In this document: positions 51,696 through 60,350 of the stretch, piece after piece
How the letters are laid out: each line of letters starts with the position of its first letter
How positions within the stretch are numbered: position 1 is the first letter of the stretch
NCBI GenBank assembly: GCA_050184115.1
Contig: JBFXAQ010000002.1
Location: forward strand, 248,001 to 312,000
DNA from: JACKNG01 sp050184115
GTDB lineage: Bacteria > Pseudomonadota > Gammaproteobacteria > Ga0077536
Length of the DNA stretch: 64,000 nt
Reading direction: 5' to 3'
Program-made: the position numbers and the translations under genes
The notes under the pieces: generated by a model
What the model saw: only the letters and a program-made list of their open reading frames with translations
The model's database searches: none
Told to the model about the DNA's origin: nothing

Positions 51696-53267
51696 TCAAT
51701 TCACGCCGCGCGCGCGATCACCCCAGTAGCGTGCCCGGATCACCTTCTTGTCGGTCTTGCCGACCGCGGTCTTGGGGATCTCGGGCCAGATCTCCAGCGA
51801 CTTCGGCGTCTTCACCCCGCCGAGCTTGCCCTTGACCCGCTCGATGAGCATCTCCGCGCTCACCGCCGCGCCGTCCCTGAGCACCACGATGGCCTTGATC
51901 GACTCGCCCCAGCGCTCGTCGGGTACGCCGACCACGGCGCACTCGAGCACTTCGGGCTGGGCCAGCAACGGCGCCTCGACCTCGGTCGCGAAGACGTTGA
52001 AACCGCCGGTGATGATCATGTCCTTCTTGCGATCGACGATGTAGAGGAACTCGTCGTCGTCGAGGTAGCCGACGTCACCGGTGTGGTGCCAGCCGAACTG
52101 GCGCGCCTCGGCCGTGGCTTCGGGCCGCTCGTAGTATCCGAGCGTGACCAGCGGACCGCGGCAGCAGATCTCACCGCGCTCGCCGCGCGGTAATTCGTGG
52201 CCCTCGTCGTCCAGGATCGCGACCTGCGTGCAGGAGGTCACCTGGCCGCAGCTGTTGAGGCGCTCGGGGTGGTCGCCGGCCGCGGCCGCCGCGACCACGT
52301 CGGGGGCCAGCATCGAGACCAGCATCGGCGCCTCGGCCTGGCCGTAGCACTGGCAGATGACGGGACCGAAGACCTCCACGCCGCGACGGAACTTGTCGGG
52401 GGAGACGGGCGCCGCGGCGATCAGGATCTGGCGCAGGCTGGAATGATCGCGACGCGTGACGTCTGGATGTTCGAGCAACGCGTAGTAGGCCGTCGGCGGC
52501 AGGAAGATGTGCGTCACGCGATGGCGTTCGATCGCTTCGAGCACGCGCCCGGCATCGAAACCCGGGTGGACCACGGTGGTGCCGCCGACGGCGGCGAAGA
52601 TGCCGATGATGACGCCGGCGGCGTGGGTGATCGGTGCGACGGCGAGATGCACGATGTCGTCACGGCGCGTGCCGACGTAGTGCGTCAGTCCGAGTTCGAA
52701 CATGGTCACGATGTTGGCGTTGGTCATCTCGACGCCCTTCGATGGTCCGGTCGTGCCGCCGGTCGGCCAGCGCGAGAACACCTGCGTCGGCGCACCGAAG
52801 GGATCGGAGCGGTCCGGCAGGACGCGGCCCTGTCCGGCCGCGCGGAAAGCCTCCAGCGTCATACAATCGGCGACCTCGCCAGCGAAACACACCGCACCCT
52901 TGAGCCCCGGCAGCGCGGCCATGACGACCCGCGCCTGCGCCTCGACGTCACGGTGGAAGAACAACCAGCGCGTGTGCACGTAGGCCATGTACTCGGCGTT
53001 GCTCTCGGCCGAATTGCGCACGTTGACCGGCACCCAGGCGCCGCCGGCACGCATCGAGGCGAATACACAGATCACGGCGAGCGGATGGTTGGGTGAGTAG
53101 ACCGCGATCGAATCGCCCGGCTCGAAGCCGCCGGCGACGAGACCGCGCGCGATGTCGTCAATGAGTCCCGCGGCCTCGGCGAAGTTCACGACAAGGTCGT
53201 CACCGACGAGAAACGGGCGCTCCGGCGCCTGCCGCGCGCCGCGGTCGAAATAGTCAATGGGTCGCAT
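51696..53267 (-). CDS. AMP-dependent acyl-CoA synthetase/ligase
   Basis: 523 aa. P-loop WPTGGTTGPSKGVEMT, A5 CYGQAEAPM, A7/A8 YYERPEATAEARQFGWHHTGDVGYLDDDEFLYIVDRKKDMIITGGFNVFATEVEAPL, and a terminal catalytic Lys in PKTAVGKTDKK. Medium-chain or aryl acid CoA ligase family. The ATG at 53,267 is supported by the usual MRPIDYFDRGARQAPERP opening; longer frames are shadow-like. Divergent from the SnoaL-like gene. Confidence 0.92.
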   Translation of the reverse strand: MRPIDYFDRGARQAPERPFLVGDDLVVNFAEAAGLIDDIARGLVAGGFEPGDSIAVYSPNHPLAVICVFASMRAGGAWVPVNVRNSAESNAEYMAYVHTRWLFFHRDVEAQARVVMAALPGLKGAVCFAGEVADCMTLEAFRAAGQGRVLPDRSDPFGAPTQVFSRWPTGGTTGPSKGVEMTNANIVTMFELGLTHYVGTRRDDIVHLAVAPITHAAGVIIGIFAAVGGTTVVHPGFDAGRVLEAIERHRVTHIFLPPTAYYALLEHPDVTRRDHSSLRQILIAAAPVSPDKFRRGVEVFGPVICQCYGQAEAPMLVSMLAPDVVAAAAAGDHPERLNSCGQVTSCTQVAILDDEGHELPRGERGEICCRGPLVTLGYYERPEATAEARQFGWHHTGDVGYLDDDEFLYIVDRKKDMIITGGFNVFATEVEAPLLAQPEVLECAVVGVPDERWGESIKAIVVLRDGAAVSAEMLIERVKGKLGGVKTPKSLEIWPEIPKTAVGKTDKKVIRARYWGDRARGVN

Positions 53268-53428
53268 GAGCTTGTTCCGGCGTGCTGACGGCGATCGCAC
53301 CTGCGCGACCGCTCGTGGAAAGGCCCAATCGTCGCTGCAAAGGCCGGCTGCTGGCAAGCCGCCCGGGATGGCGGGAAGCGCCGCCCATGCAGTACCCTCG
53401 CAGGCCGGACAACACGAGGGGAGCCGCG

Positions 53429-53821
53429 ATGGGGATCGCCGAGAACAAGGCACTGGTGACGCGTTTCTGGGAGGCCTTCTCGGCCGGGCGCATCAGCGAA
53501 GTGCTCGACATGCTGGCGGACGACGCGACCTGGTGGGTCGGCGGCAGCACCGCGCTGTCGGGCACCTACAGCAAGCCGCAATTCGCCGAGCTGCTGGGGC
53601 AGGTGACGGGCATGATGCCGGAAGGCGTGCGCGTGACGCCGACCCAGCTCACCGCCGAAGACGATCGCGTGTCCGTCGAAGCCACCTCCTACGGCCCGGT
53701 CAACAACGGTCGCCTCTACCAGAACGTCTACCATTTCATGATGGTCGTGCGCGATGGGCGCATCGCCGCGGTCCGCGAATACCTCGACACCGAGCACGTC
53801 ACGGCGACCTTCGCGCCCTGA
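53429..53821 (+). CDS. SnoaL/NTF2-like protein
   Basis: 130 aa, NTF2-like fold: ALVTRFWEAFSAGRISEVLDMLADDATWWVGGST, and YQNVYHFMMVVRDGRIAAVREYLDTEHV with a His and Asp/Glu in the pocket. Related to ketosteroid isomerase and SnoaL cyclases; no reaction can be assigned. ATG at 53,429 follows GGGGAG. It faces the CoA ligase across a 161-base divergent gap. Confidence 0.85.
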   Translation: MGIAENKALVTRFWEAFSAGRISEVLDMLADDATWWVGGSTALSGTYSKPQFAELLGQVTGMMPEGVRVTPTQLTAEDDRVSVEATSYGPVNNGRLYQNVYHFMMVVRDGRIAAVREYLDTEHVTATFAP

Positions 53822-53901
53822 GCCGGTGCCCGGGCAGGAGCGCGGCGAGGCGTTGATCCAGGTCAGCCGCCGCGCCGGGCACTGGCGTTAGCGTGGCGGG
53901 C

Positions 53902-54354
53902 ATGTCGGCCGTTCCACCCCGCCCGTACCTGCGCCCGGTATGTCTTGCCGCGGCCCTCGCGCTCACCCTGGCCTCGGCGACGGCGCCGGTCGCGGACGAA
54001 GCGGTGCATTTCAGCGAACGGCTCCGCCACCTGATGCAGCGCATGAACGCGCTACTCCACGAACGCAACCAGAGCGAACTGGAAATCGACCGCGAGCGCC
54101 TCGCGCGCGCGCGTGAACTGGCCGTCGCGGCCACCGAACTGGCCGGCGAAGCGGCCGCCATCGGCCCGCCGGCGGGCGCCGATGCCACGGCGCAGGACGC
54201 GTTCACCGTCCTCGCCCGTGCCCTGGCCGACGAAGCGGCGGAGCTCGACCGTCTCGCCGCCGCAAGTCGCTACGCCGAACTGCCGGCGCAGATGGAACGC
54301 GTCGCCCATCGCTGTGCGGACTGCCACCTGCGTTTCCGCGATCGCGCACCGTGA
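53902..54354 (+). CDS. Cytochrome c'-like four-helix protein with C-terminal CxxCH
   Basis: 150 aa, signal peptide ending near TAPVADE, four long helices, and a single haem motif C-A-D-C-H near the C-terminus (HRCADCHLRFRD). This C-terminal haem position with an all-helical body is typical of class II cytochromes c'. Possible roles include NO/O2 binding or electron transfer. A GTG at 53,893 is also possible. It overlaps the DcaP-like gene start (TGATG), so the two envelope proteins are coupled. Confidence 0.75.
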   Translation: MSAVPPRPYLRPVCLAAALALTLASATAPVADEAVHFSERLRHLMQRMNALLHERNQSELEIDRERLARARELAVAATELAGEAAAIGPPAGADATAQDAFTVLARALADEAAELDRLAAASRYAELPAQMERVAHRCADCHLRFRDRAP

Positions 54355-55682
54355 TGCGGCCCACCGTCGCCAGCGCCCTCGCGCTGGTCCTCTCGTGCCT
54401 GCTGCCCCGCCCGCTGTACGCGGTCGACGACGAGGTCGCCGCGTTGCGGGCTGAGCTCGCGCGATTGGCCGCCCGCGTCGCCGAACTCGAAGCACGGCTC
54501 GCCACGCGGGACGCTGCGCCAGCCACGACCGCGGCCACGCCGCCGCCAGCCGTGGTCGCGGCCCCGCCGTCCACGGTCGCGGCACCTGCACCCGTGCCGG
54601 CGACGACGCCGACGCAGGCCGCGCCATCGGTCACGGTCGGCGGGCGCATCAAGCTCGACCTCGTCTTCAATCACACCAGCGCCGGTGCCGGCAGCCTCGA
54701 CGACACCCTGCTCAACCCGGGCGCCATTGCGCTCGCATCGAATGGCGAGCACGACCAGGTCGACTTCTCCGCCCGCGCCAGCCGCCTGTGGCTGAAGAGC
54801 TGGACGCCGACCACGCTCGGCGATGCCGGCGCCTACCTCGAACTCGACCTCCTCGGCAGCGGCGGCAACCAGCGCGTGAGCAACGGTTACGGCGCCCGCC
54901 TGCGTCACGGTTACGGCGAGCTGGCCGGGGTGCTGCTCGGCCAGACCTACACCACTTTTCTCAACGTCGGCGCGCTCCCGGAACTGAACGACGACGGCAT
55001 CAATGCCGGCGCCGTGAACGTGCGCCAACCCCTGGCCCGGATCACGCGACCGCTCGCCGGCGGCGCACTGCGCTTGGGCATCGAAGCGCCGGAAACGACC
55101 CTGCACACGGCCAGCGGCGTGCGCCTCAGCCCCGACGACGACCGCCTGCCCGACCTCGTGCTGCGTTACGACCACGCATTCGGGCGTGGCGAATGGACGC
55201 TGGCGGCGCTGGCGCGCGAGATTCGCATCGACGACCCGCTGCTCGGCGACGATGCCCGGCTCGCCGCCGCCGGCAGCCTCGCCGGGATCCTGCACCTGGG
55301 TCCACGCGACACCCTCAAACTCAGCGCCAGCGGCGGCACCGGCCTCGGCCGCTACCTGAGCTTCAACGCCTTCGAAGCCGGGCGGGTCGATGCGCAGGGC
55401 GATATCGATCTCGCGCTCTCCGCCGGCACCTACGCCTCGTGGCAACGGTTCTGGACGACGCGCTGGCGCACCAACCTGACCGCCGGCTACGCCTGGCAGG
55501 ACGACGACGGCGCCTATGGCAGCGAGAACGAGGCGCTCTACACGGTGCACGCCAACCTGTTGTGGAGTCCGTTCGGCAGCACGACGCTCGGCATCGAGGG
55601 CATCTACGCCGCGCGGCGGCGCGTCGATGGTGCCGATGGCGAGGTGCTGCGGCTGCAGTTCAGCGCGGTCCACAAGTTCTAG
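54354..55682 (+). CDS. DcaP-type trimeric porin
   Basis: 442 aa: signal peptide, an N-terminal coiled coil (VAALRAELARLAARVAELEARLA), a Pro/Ala-rich linker, and a C-terminal beta-barrel (VTVGGRIKLDLVFN to LQFSAVHKF). This coiled-coil-plus-barrel arrangement is that of the DcaP family, which takes up dicarboxylates and other organic anions. The ATG at 54,354 overlaps the cytochrome stop; a GTG three bases upstream is an alternative. Terminal Phe supports barrel insertion. Confidence 0.82.
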   Translation: MRPTVASALALVLSCLLPRPLYAVDDEVAALRAELARLAARVAELEARLATRDAAPATTAATPPPAVVAAPPSTVAAPAPVPATTPTQAAPSVTVGGRIKLDLVFNHTSAGAGSLDDTLLNPGAIALASNGEHDQVDFSARASRLWLKSWTPTTLGDAGAYLELDLLGSGGNQRVSNGYGARLRHGYGELAGVLLGQTYTTFLNVGALPELNDDGINAGAVNVRQPLARITRPLAGGALRLGIEAPETTLHTASGVRLSPDDDRLPDLVLRYDHAFGRGEWTLAALAREIRIDDPLLGDDARLAAAGSLAGILHLGPRDTLKLSASGGTGLGRYLSFNAFEAGRVDAQGDIDLALSAGTYASWQRFWTTRWRTNLTAGYAWQDDDGAYGSENEALYTVHANLLWSPFGSTTLGIEGIYAARRRVDGADGEVLRLQFSAVHKF

Positions 55683-55750
55683 GAAGGCGCGGCGGCGCGG
55701 TGAACCGGCAGCCTGCATGCGGTGTGCTCCGGACGCGCCGCGGTATTGCC

Positions 55751-55775
55751 CCCTCGCTGCCGGGCGCAGCGGGGG
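55751..55775. terminator. Hairpin between convergent genes
   Basis: A 9-bp stem, 55,751-55,759 (CCCTCGCTG) with 55,767-55,775 (CAGCGGGGG), containing one T-G wobble, with TT after it. It lies between the convergent DcaP-like porin and a small hypothetical gene. Confidence 0.45.
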
Positions 55776-55831
55776 TTACGGCGACAGCCCTTCGCGGGTG
55801 CGGGCGGCCGCCGCCGGGCGCCGCGCCGCGC

Positions 55832-56164
55832 TCAGGTCTGCAGGTGGACGTAGCCCCGTCCGAGTGCGTGCTCGAGTGCGGCGAACCCTTCCTTGGCCTC
55901 GGTATAGGCTTCGCGCAGGCGCTTCAGCTCCAGGGCCACCTCGGTGTCGATGCATTCATCGCCACATTCGTTGCCGAGCTTGAGCAGGGTGTGCAGGTAG
56001 CGCGCGCGCAGGCAGGCCACCAGCTTGGCGACGTTGATGAAGGCGTCGCGCGAGATCGGCCCGGTCGCGAGGCCGATCTGTTCGGAGTTGATGATCCGGA
56101 TGGCGTGTTCCAGCTCGTAGTGGAGACGCCGGTTCTCGTGTTCCGTCGGTTGTTCGCTGATCAT
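55832..56164 (-). CDS. Small hypothetical protein
   Basis: 110 aa, mostly helical, acidic and with two conserved-looking cysteines (LGNECGDECIDTE). No family recognised and no signal or membrane segment. ATG at 56,164; the longer in-frame extension is arginine-rich. It follows the lipocalin gene by about 70 bases on the same strand and could be a late gene of that unit. Confidence 0.65.
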   Translation of the reverse strand: MISEQPTEHENRRLHYELEHAIRIINSEQIGLATGPISRDAFINVAKLVACLRARYLHTLLKLGNECGDECIDTEVALELKRLREAYTEAKEGFAALEHALGRGYVHLQT

Positions 56165-56232
56165 GCACGCTGCCTCTGGCGGCCCCGTGGTGGTGGCCGT
56201 GGAGGCGTTAGCGGCCGGGTGCCGCCGGAACT

Positions 56233-56838
56233 TCAATCCCGGGGTCGGGACGGCGCCGTGGCGGGCAGGACCGCTGCGTCGTGCTCGAGAACCAGTCGCT
56301 CGACGGCAAAACCCGCGCCGGCGGCACGCTCGACGAATCCTGCGTAGGTGGCTGCATCGAGCGACGGCGCGCGCGCCAGGATCCACAGGTAGTCACGATC
56401 CGGCGCGCCGACCAGCACGGCGCCGTAGTCGGGCGTCAGCGCCAGGATCCAGTAGTCACCCCAGACGAAGGGCAGGAAGGCGAGCCAGGCAGGCGCGAAA
56501 CGCACCTCCAGGCGCGCCGGGTCGTCGTAACGTGCATTGATGCGCGCCATCCCGACGGCACGATGCAGCTCGCCGGCGGCATCGCGACACTGGTTGACGA
56601 CATCGACACGGCCGTCCGCCCGCAGGCTGTAGTCGGCCCGGGTGTCGCCCGCGCAGAAATCCTGGAAGCGGTTCGGCAGGTGTGCGACCTGATGCCACGC
56701 GCCCATGTAGCGTGCGAGATCGAGTTCGGCCACCGTGGCGAGGTCGTCGGCAGCCCCTGCCCGTCCCGCGGCCAGGGCTGCCAGCAGCAGCGCGGCAAAT
56801 GCGGTGACGCCGCCGTCCCGCCGCGGACGCGGCGTCAC
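56233..56838 (-). CDS. Lipocalin (Blc/apolipoprotein-D-like)
   Basis: 201 aa. N-terminal signal peptide (AFAALLLAALAAGRAGA) without a lipobox, then the GxW lipocalin signature in YMGAWHQVAHLPNRFQ, the second conserved region DYWILALTPDYGAVLVGAPDRDYLWILAR, and a terminal helix. The GTG at 56,838 overlaps the AOR stop (GTGA) and is preferred over a GTG at 56,856. Periplasmic lipocalins bind hydrophobic ligands or help membrane maintenance; coupling to a tungsten oxidoreductase is unusual. Confidence 0.85.
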   Translation of the reverse strand: MTPRPRRDGGVTAFAALLLAALAAGRAGAADDLATVAELDLARYMGAWHQVAHLPNRFQDFCAGDTRADYSLRADGRVDVVNQCRDAAGELHRAVGMARINARYDDPARLEVRFAPAWLAFLPFVWGDYWILALTPDYGAVLVGAPDRDYLWILARAPSLDAATYAGFVERAAGAGFAVERLVLEHDAAVLPATAPSRPRD

Positions 56839-58556
56839 GCGACGTGTTGCGCCCACCAGCGCCGTACCGCCTCGTTGACCTCCGCCGCGTGGAAGCGGGC
56901 GACCTTGTTGCTCGGCTCGAGCGGCTCGCGGTAGAAGAACTCGGGCAGCTCGTCGTCGGCCTCGGTGAAGCCGGCATCATGGTTGAACCGTGCTTCCAGG
57001 CGCAGGGTCTCGCGGCCGAGTTCGTAGAAGAATTCCGGCGTGAGATCGGTGCCGACGGCGTCGTTGATGAGCTTGACGACGAGTTCGATGTTGACGTTGG
57101 TCACCGAACGACCGAACACGCACAGGCCGAGCGAGTCGGCGGTCGCGCAGAGCGTCTGGATGTCCATGCTGGCGCCGACCAGCTCGTCGAGATCCTTGCC
57201 GCTGCACTCGTACTTGAAGGCATTGCCGGTGGTGTGATCGGCGCCTTGCGCGGTGACCATCATCGAGATGCCGGTGACCTCGATCACGCGCGGATCGTAG
57301 GCGCTGATGCCCTGGCGCTTGATCACGGGGGTCCGCGCAACGCCGTAGTGCGCGCCGACCCGGGCCGTACCCTGCGCCCACAGCCGCCCCTGCTCGCTGC
57401 CGGCACGGATCTCGTCGAGCACCTTGTGCAGGAAGTCGATGTCACCGAAGGCGGCAAGGCCGGCGTCGAGCAGCACGCCCATCATGGCGCCCGTCTCGAT
57501 GGTGTCGATGCCGAGATCGTTGGCGTGCCAGTTGAGCCGCGCGAGGTCATCGGGATCGGTGAGGCCGCAGTTGGTACCCATCAGGCCGAGCGTCTCGTAC
57601 TCGACCGGCGAGGTGATCTCCTCACCGTTCTCGTCGGCATAGACGTTGGAGCACTCGATCATGCAGCCCGGCATGCAGGCGTGGGAGGTGACGCCCCCGC
57701 GCGAGAGGTTGCGCTCGCGGATGTGCTCGCCGCCCATCTTGAACACGCCGTCGGCCGGCAGGCCCTGTGAGCCGCTGCTGAAATTGTTCACCGGCAGGCC
57801 GCCAATGTGGTTGGTGTAGTCGGCGACCATGGCCGTGCCATGGGTACGCATGGCGTTGACGGCGGTGTCGGCGCGCAGCAGCTGGCCGTATTCCTTGATG
57901 CCCTTGAGCAGGGCCTTGCGGTCGTGGAAGTTCGGCATCTTGAGCAAGTCGACGACGATGGCCTTGACCTTCTTCGAACCCATCACGGCGCCGACGCCAC
58001 CACGCGCGGCGAGCCGCGACGGCCGCCGGTCGGTATCGCTCATCGAGATGCCGCCGAGCAGGCCGCCCCATTCGCCGACCGGACTGCAGATGGCGAGACT
58101 GACCTTGTTGCCGTACTGCGCGTGCAGCTTCTCCGCGCAGTCGAAATTGCCGAGACCGAGATAGGGCGTGGCGTCGGCCCAGTCGATGCTGCCGTCCTGG
58201 CGCAGGTGGATGACGACCCACTCGTCGCTGGCCCCGTACAGGGTGAAACCCGCGATCTCGAGCTGGCCGAGCGCGAGCCCGAACGAGCCGCCGGCGTTCG
58301 CTTCCTTGATGCCGCCGGTGAGCGGGCTCTTGCAACCCACGCTGGTGCGGTTGGCGTTGGAGAAGTTGCTGCCGGCGAAGGGACCGGCGGAAAAGATCAG
58401 CGGATTCCGCGGGCCGAGTGGATCGACCGTCGCACAGCCGAGTTCGTTCAAAGTGCGGGCGATGAGGTAGCGGCCGGCGCGCGCGACCTGCGCGCCGGTG
58501 AATTCCTCGCGGCGGACGTCACGTGTCGGCAGGTCGATGTGAAGGTATTGGCGCAT
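56835..58556 (-). CDS. Tungsten aldehyde:ferredoxin oxidoreductase
   Basis: 573 aa, AOR family. The N-terminal domain has NRTSVGCKSPLTGGIKEAN, one of the two pterin-binding segments. The [4Fe-4S] motif is CMPGCMIECSN (C-x3-C-x3-C) with a fourth Cys in SLGLCVFGR. Oxidises aldehydes to acids with a bis-pyranopterin tungsten site. No ferredoxin-like small subunit is adjacent; a ferredoxin partner must come from elsewhere. ATG at 58,556, with a TATAAT -10 upstream. Translationally coupled to the lipocalin gene. Confidence 0.93.
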   Translation of the reverse strand: MRQYLHIDLPTRDVRREEFTGAQVARAGRYLIARTLNELGCATVDPLGPRNPLIFSAGPFAGSNFSNANRTSVGCKSPLTGGIKEANAGGSFGLALGQLEIAGFTLYGASDEWVVIHLRQDGSIDWADATPYLGLGNFDCAEKLHAQYGNKVSLAICSPVGEWGGLLGGISMSDTDRRPSRLAARGGVGAVMGSKKVKAIVVDLLKMPNFHDRKALLKGIKEYGQLLRADTAVNAMRTHGTAMVADYTNHIGGLPVNNFSSGSQGLPADGVFKMGGEHIRERNLSRGGVTSHACMPGCMIECSNVYADENGEEITSPVEYETLGLMGTNCGLTDPDDLARLNWHANDLGIDTIETGAMMGVLLDAGLAAFGDIDFLHKVLDEIRAGSEQGRLWAQGTARVGAHYGVARTPVIKRQGISAYDPRVIEVTGISMMVTAQGADHTTGNAFKYECSGKDLDELVGASMDIQTLCATADSLGLCVFGRSVTNVNIELVVKLINDAVGTDLTPEFFYELGRETLRLEARFNHDAGFTEADDELPEFFYREPLEPSNKVARFHAAEVNEAVRRWWAQHVA

Positions 58557-58595
58557 GGGTGAATCGCCCCCGTGGCTTGGATCGATGAGCGCGTC

Positions 58596-58601
58596 ATTAT
58601 A
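58596..58601 (-). promoter_or_regulatory. Consensus -10 box upstream of the AOR gene
   Basis: ATTATA on the plus strand reads TATAAT on the minus strand, 40 bases before the AOR ATG. The expected -35 position is GC-rich and weak, so an activator or unusual sigma factor may be needed. Confidence 0.5.
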
Positions 58602-58655
58602 GCGGCCCACCCCGCGGCGGCGATGATTTCCCCTTGGAATACGCGGCTTTGCCGG

Positions 58656-60254
58656 TCAGCGCAGAACTTTGCCCAGGTGTGCGCCGAGGCGGTGGGCGAG
58701 CGCGACGATGAGCAGGGTCGGGTTGGCCCAGCTCGACGTCGCGAAGACCGAACTGCCGGCGACGTAGAGGTTGGCGTAACCGTGTACGCGACAGTCGCCG
58801 TCGACCACGCCGTGGCGCGGATCGGCGCTCATGCGCGTCGTCCCCATGTGGTGGTAGCCGGCGACGGGATGGTTGGAGACCGTCGGATCGACGGGCCATG
58901 CGGTACCGGTCTCGTGCAACCAGGCGGCAGGGGTGAGCCGTCCGATACCGAGCCGCTCGAACTCGGCGCCGAGTCGTTCGGCCATCACCGCCACGGTGCG
59001 CTTGTCGATCGCCGACAGTCGCCAGTCGAGGCCAACGCGCGGCATGCCCAGCGCATCGCGCTCGGTCGTGCGCAGTACCCGGCTGGCCGGGTTGGGTGCC
59101 TGCTCGCCACGCACGATGACGTGCACGCGGGTCAGGCCGCGACGTAAGCGCGCCTGCTCGATGGGCCGCCGCAGGCTGCGCTGGAAGGCCTTGCGCAGGC
59201 GGCGGTAACCCTGCCACAGGCGGCGGTTGTTGCGCGTCGGGGCGAGGTCGTGCTGCAACTCCCGGTAGAGCCGCTTGCGCAGCGAGAGCTCGGGGTGAGG
59301 CGCCTGCAGTTTGAAGGTGAACGCGCTGTTGAGGATGCCCGCCTCGCGTTGCAGCGTCGGGCTCGGCAACAACACCGGTGCGCGGCGCTCACCGCCCGGC
59401 GTGACCTGGCGCTGGAAGGCCGCCCACAGGGCGAAGCCCTGGCCAGCGTCGAGCATCCCCGCACGGCCGTGCGGGTGTTCCATGAAGTAGCGTCCGACCT
59501 GGTCGTACCCGTTGCCGATGCCCGCCGCCTCGACGTCGTCCGCGGCCAGCAGCAGGCGCGCATTGTCGATGCCGCCGGCGGCGAGCACGTAGGCGCGCGC
59601 GGCGACCGTCGCACGCCGCCCGCCGAGCGTGGCGACGTCGAGACGTTCCACACGCGAGGCATCGGGCGCCGCGCGGACATGGGTGACAGTCGCGTGCAGC
59701 AGCACGCGCAACCGCGGGTGCTCGAGGAGCGCCTGCATGCGCACCGCCTGGAAACGCTCGGCGCTGTCGTCGAAGCGCCAGCAGCGACTGACGAAGGCGT
59801 CCGGATCGAAGGCGAAACGCGCCGCGCTGTCATCGTCCCAGCTCGTGGCCCGGCCGCCATCGACACCGAGTTCGAAATCGGCGGCCGCGCGGGCGAGGTA
59901 TGGCGCCAACGTGTCGGCGTCGAGCGGCCAGCCGCTCAGCGGCAGCCACGGCCGCGGTGCGAAATCGATCGGTTCGAACGTCGCGCAGCGTCCGCCCCAG
60001 ATCGCCGTCGTACCACCGAAGAACCGCAGTCGGCTATCGATGAGCGGGTAGTAATCCTCGCCCAGGTTGGGGCCGGCGGCGAGCGCCTGCACCGCCGCTT
60101 CGAAGTCGAGCCCCCCGCTTTCGAGCACGATGACGTCGAGGCCCCGGTCGACGAGCGCGCGCGCGAGCGTGAGACCGGCCGCGCCGGCGCCGACGACGGC
60201 GACGTCGCCACGCAGCGTGGCGGCATCCGGGTGATGGGCGAGATCGTCGAGCAT
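58656..60254 (-). CDS. GMC-type FAD-dependent oxidoreductase
   Basis: 532 aa. Dinucleotide fold VAVVGAGAAGLTLARALVDRGLDVIVLESG, FFGGTTAIWGGRCATFEP (FAD-binding), AYVLAAGGIDNARLLL and the C-terminal HHMGTTRMSADPRHGVVDGDCRVHGYANLYVAGSSVF with active-site His. Belongs to the choline dehydrogenase/cholesterol-oxidase-like GMC group; alcohol or sugar substrate unknown. ATG at 60,254; the upstream gap with the divergent methyltransferase has a TATGAT-like -10 on the minus strand (60,269-60,274). Confidence 0.92.
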   Translation of the reverse strand: MLDDLAHHPDAATLRGDVAVVGAGAAGLTLARALVDRGLDVIVLESGGLDFEAAVQALAAGPNLGEDYYPLIDSRLRFFGGTTAIWGGRCATFEPIDFAPRPWLPLSGWPLDADTLAPYLARAAADFELGVDGGRATSWDDDSAARFAFDPDAFVSRCWRFDDSAERFQAVRMQALLEHPRLRVLLHATVTHVRAAPDASRVERLDVATLGGRRATVAARAYVLAAGGIDNARLLLAADDVEAAGIGNGYDQVGRYFMEHPHGRAGMLDAGQGFALWAAFQRQVTPGGERRAPVLLPSPTLQREAGILNSAFTFKLQAPHPELSLRKRLYRELQHDLAPTRNNRRLWQGYRRLRKAFQRSLRRPIEQARLRRGLTRVHVIVRGEQAPNPASRVLRTTERDALGMPRVGLDWRLSAIDKRTVAVMAERLGAEFERLGIGRLTPAAWLHETGTAWPVDPTVSNHPVAGYHHMGTTRMSADPRHGVVDGDCRVHGYANLYVAGSSVFATSSWANPTLLIVALAHRLGAHLGKVLR

Positions 60255-60350
60255 GGCGGCAGCGCGCGATCATAGTTCATGCGGACCGGCGTGGTGGCGC
60301 GCGTCGGTGAACTCGATCATCATGGCGCGCACGCCACCGAGGAGTCTGCC

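Noticed and set aside
60268..60320. Inverted repeat GATCATAGTTCAT / TGAACTCGATCAT as an operator
   Set aside because: Arms are imperfect and overlap likely promoter and start-proximal sequence; too weak to annotate as a site.
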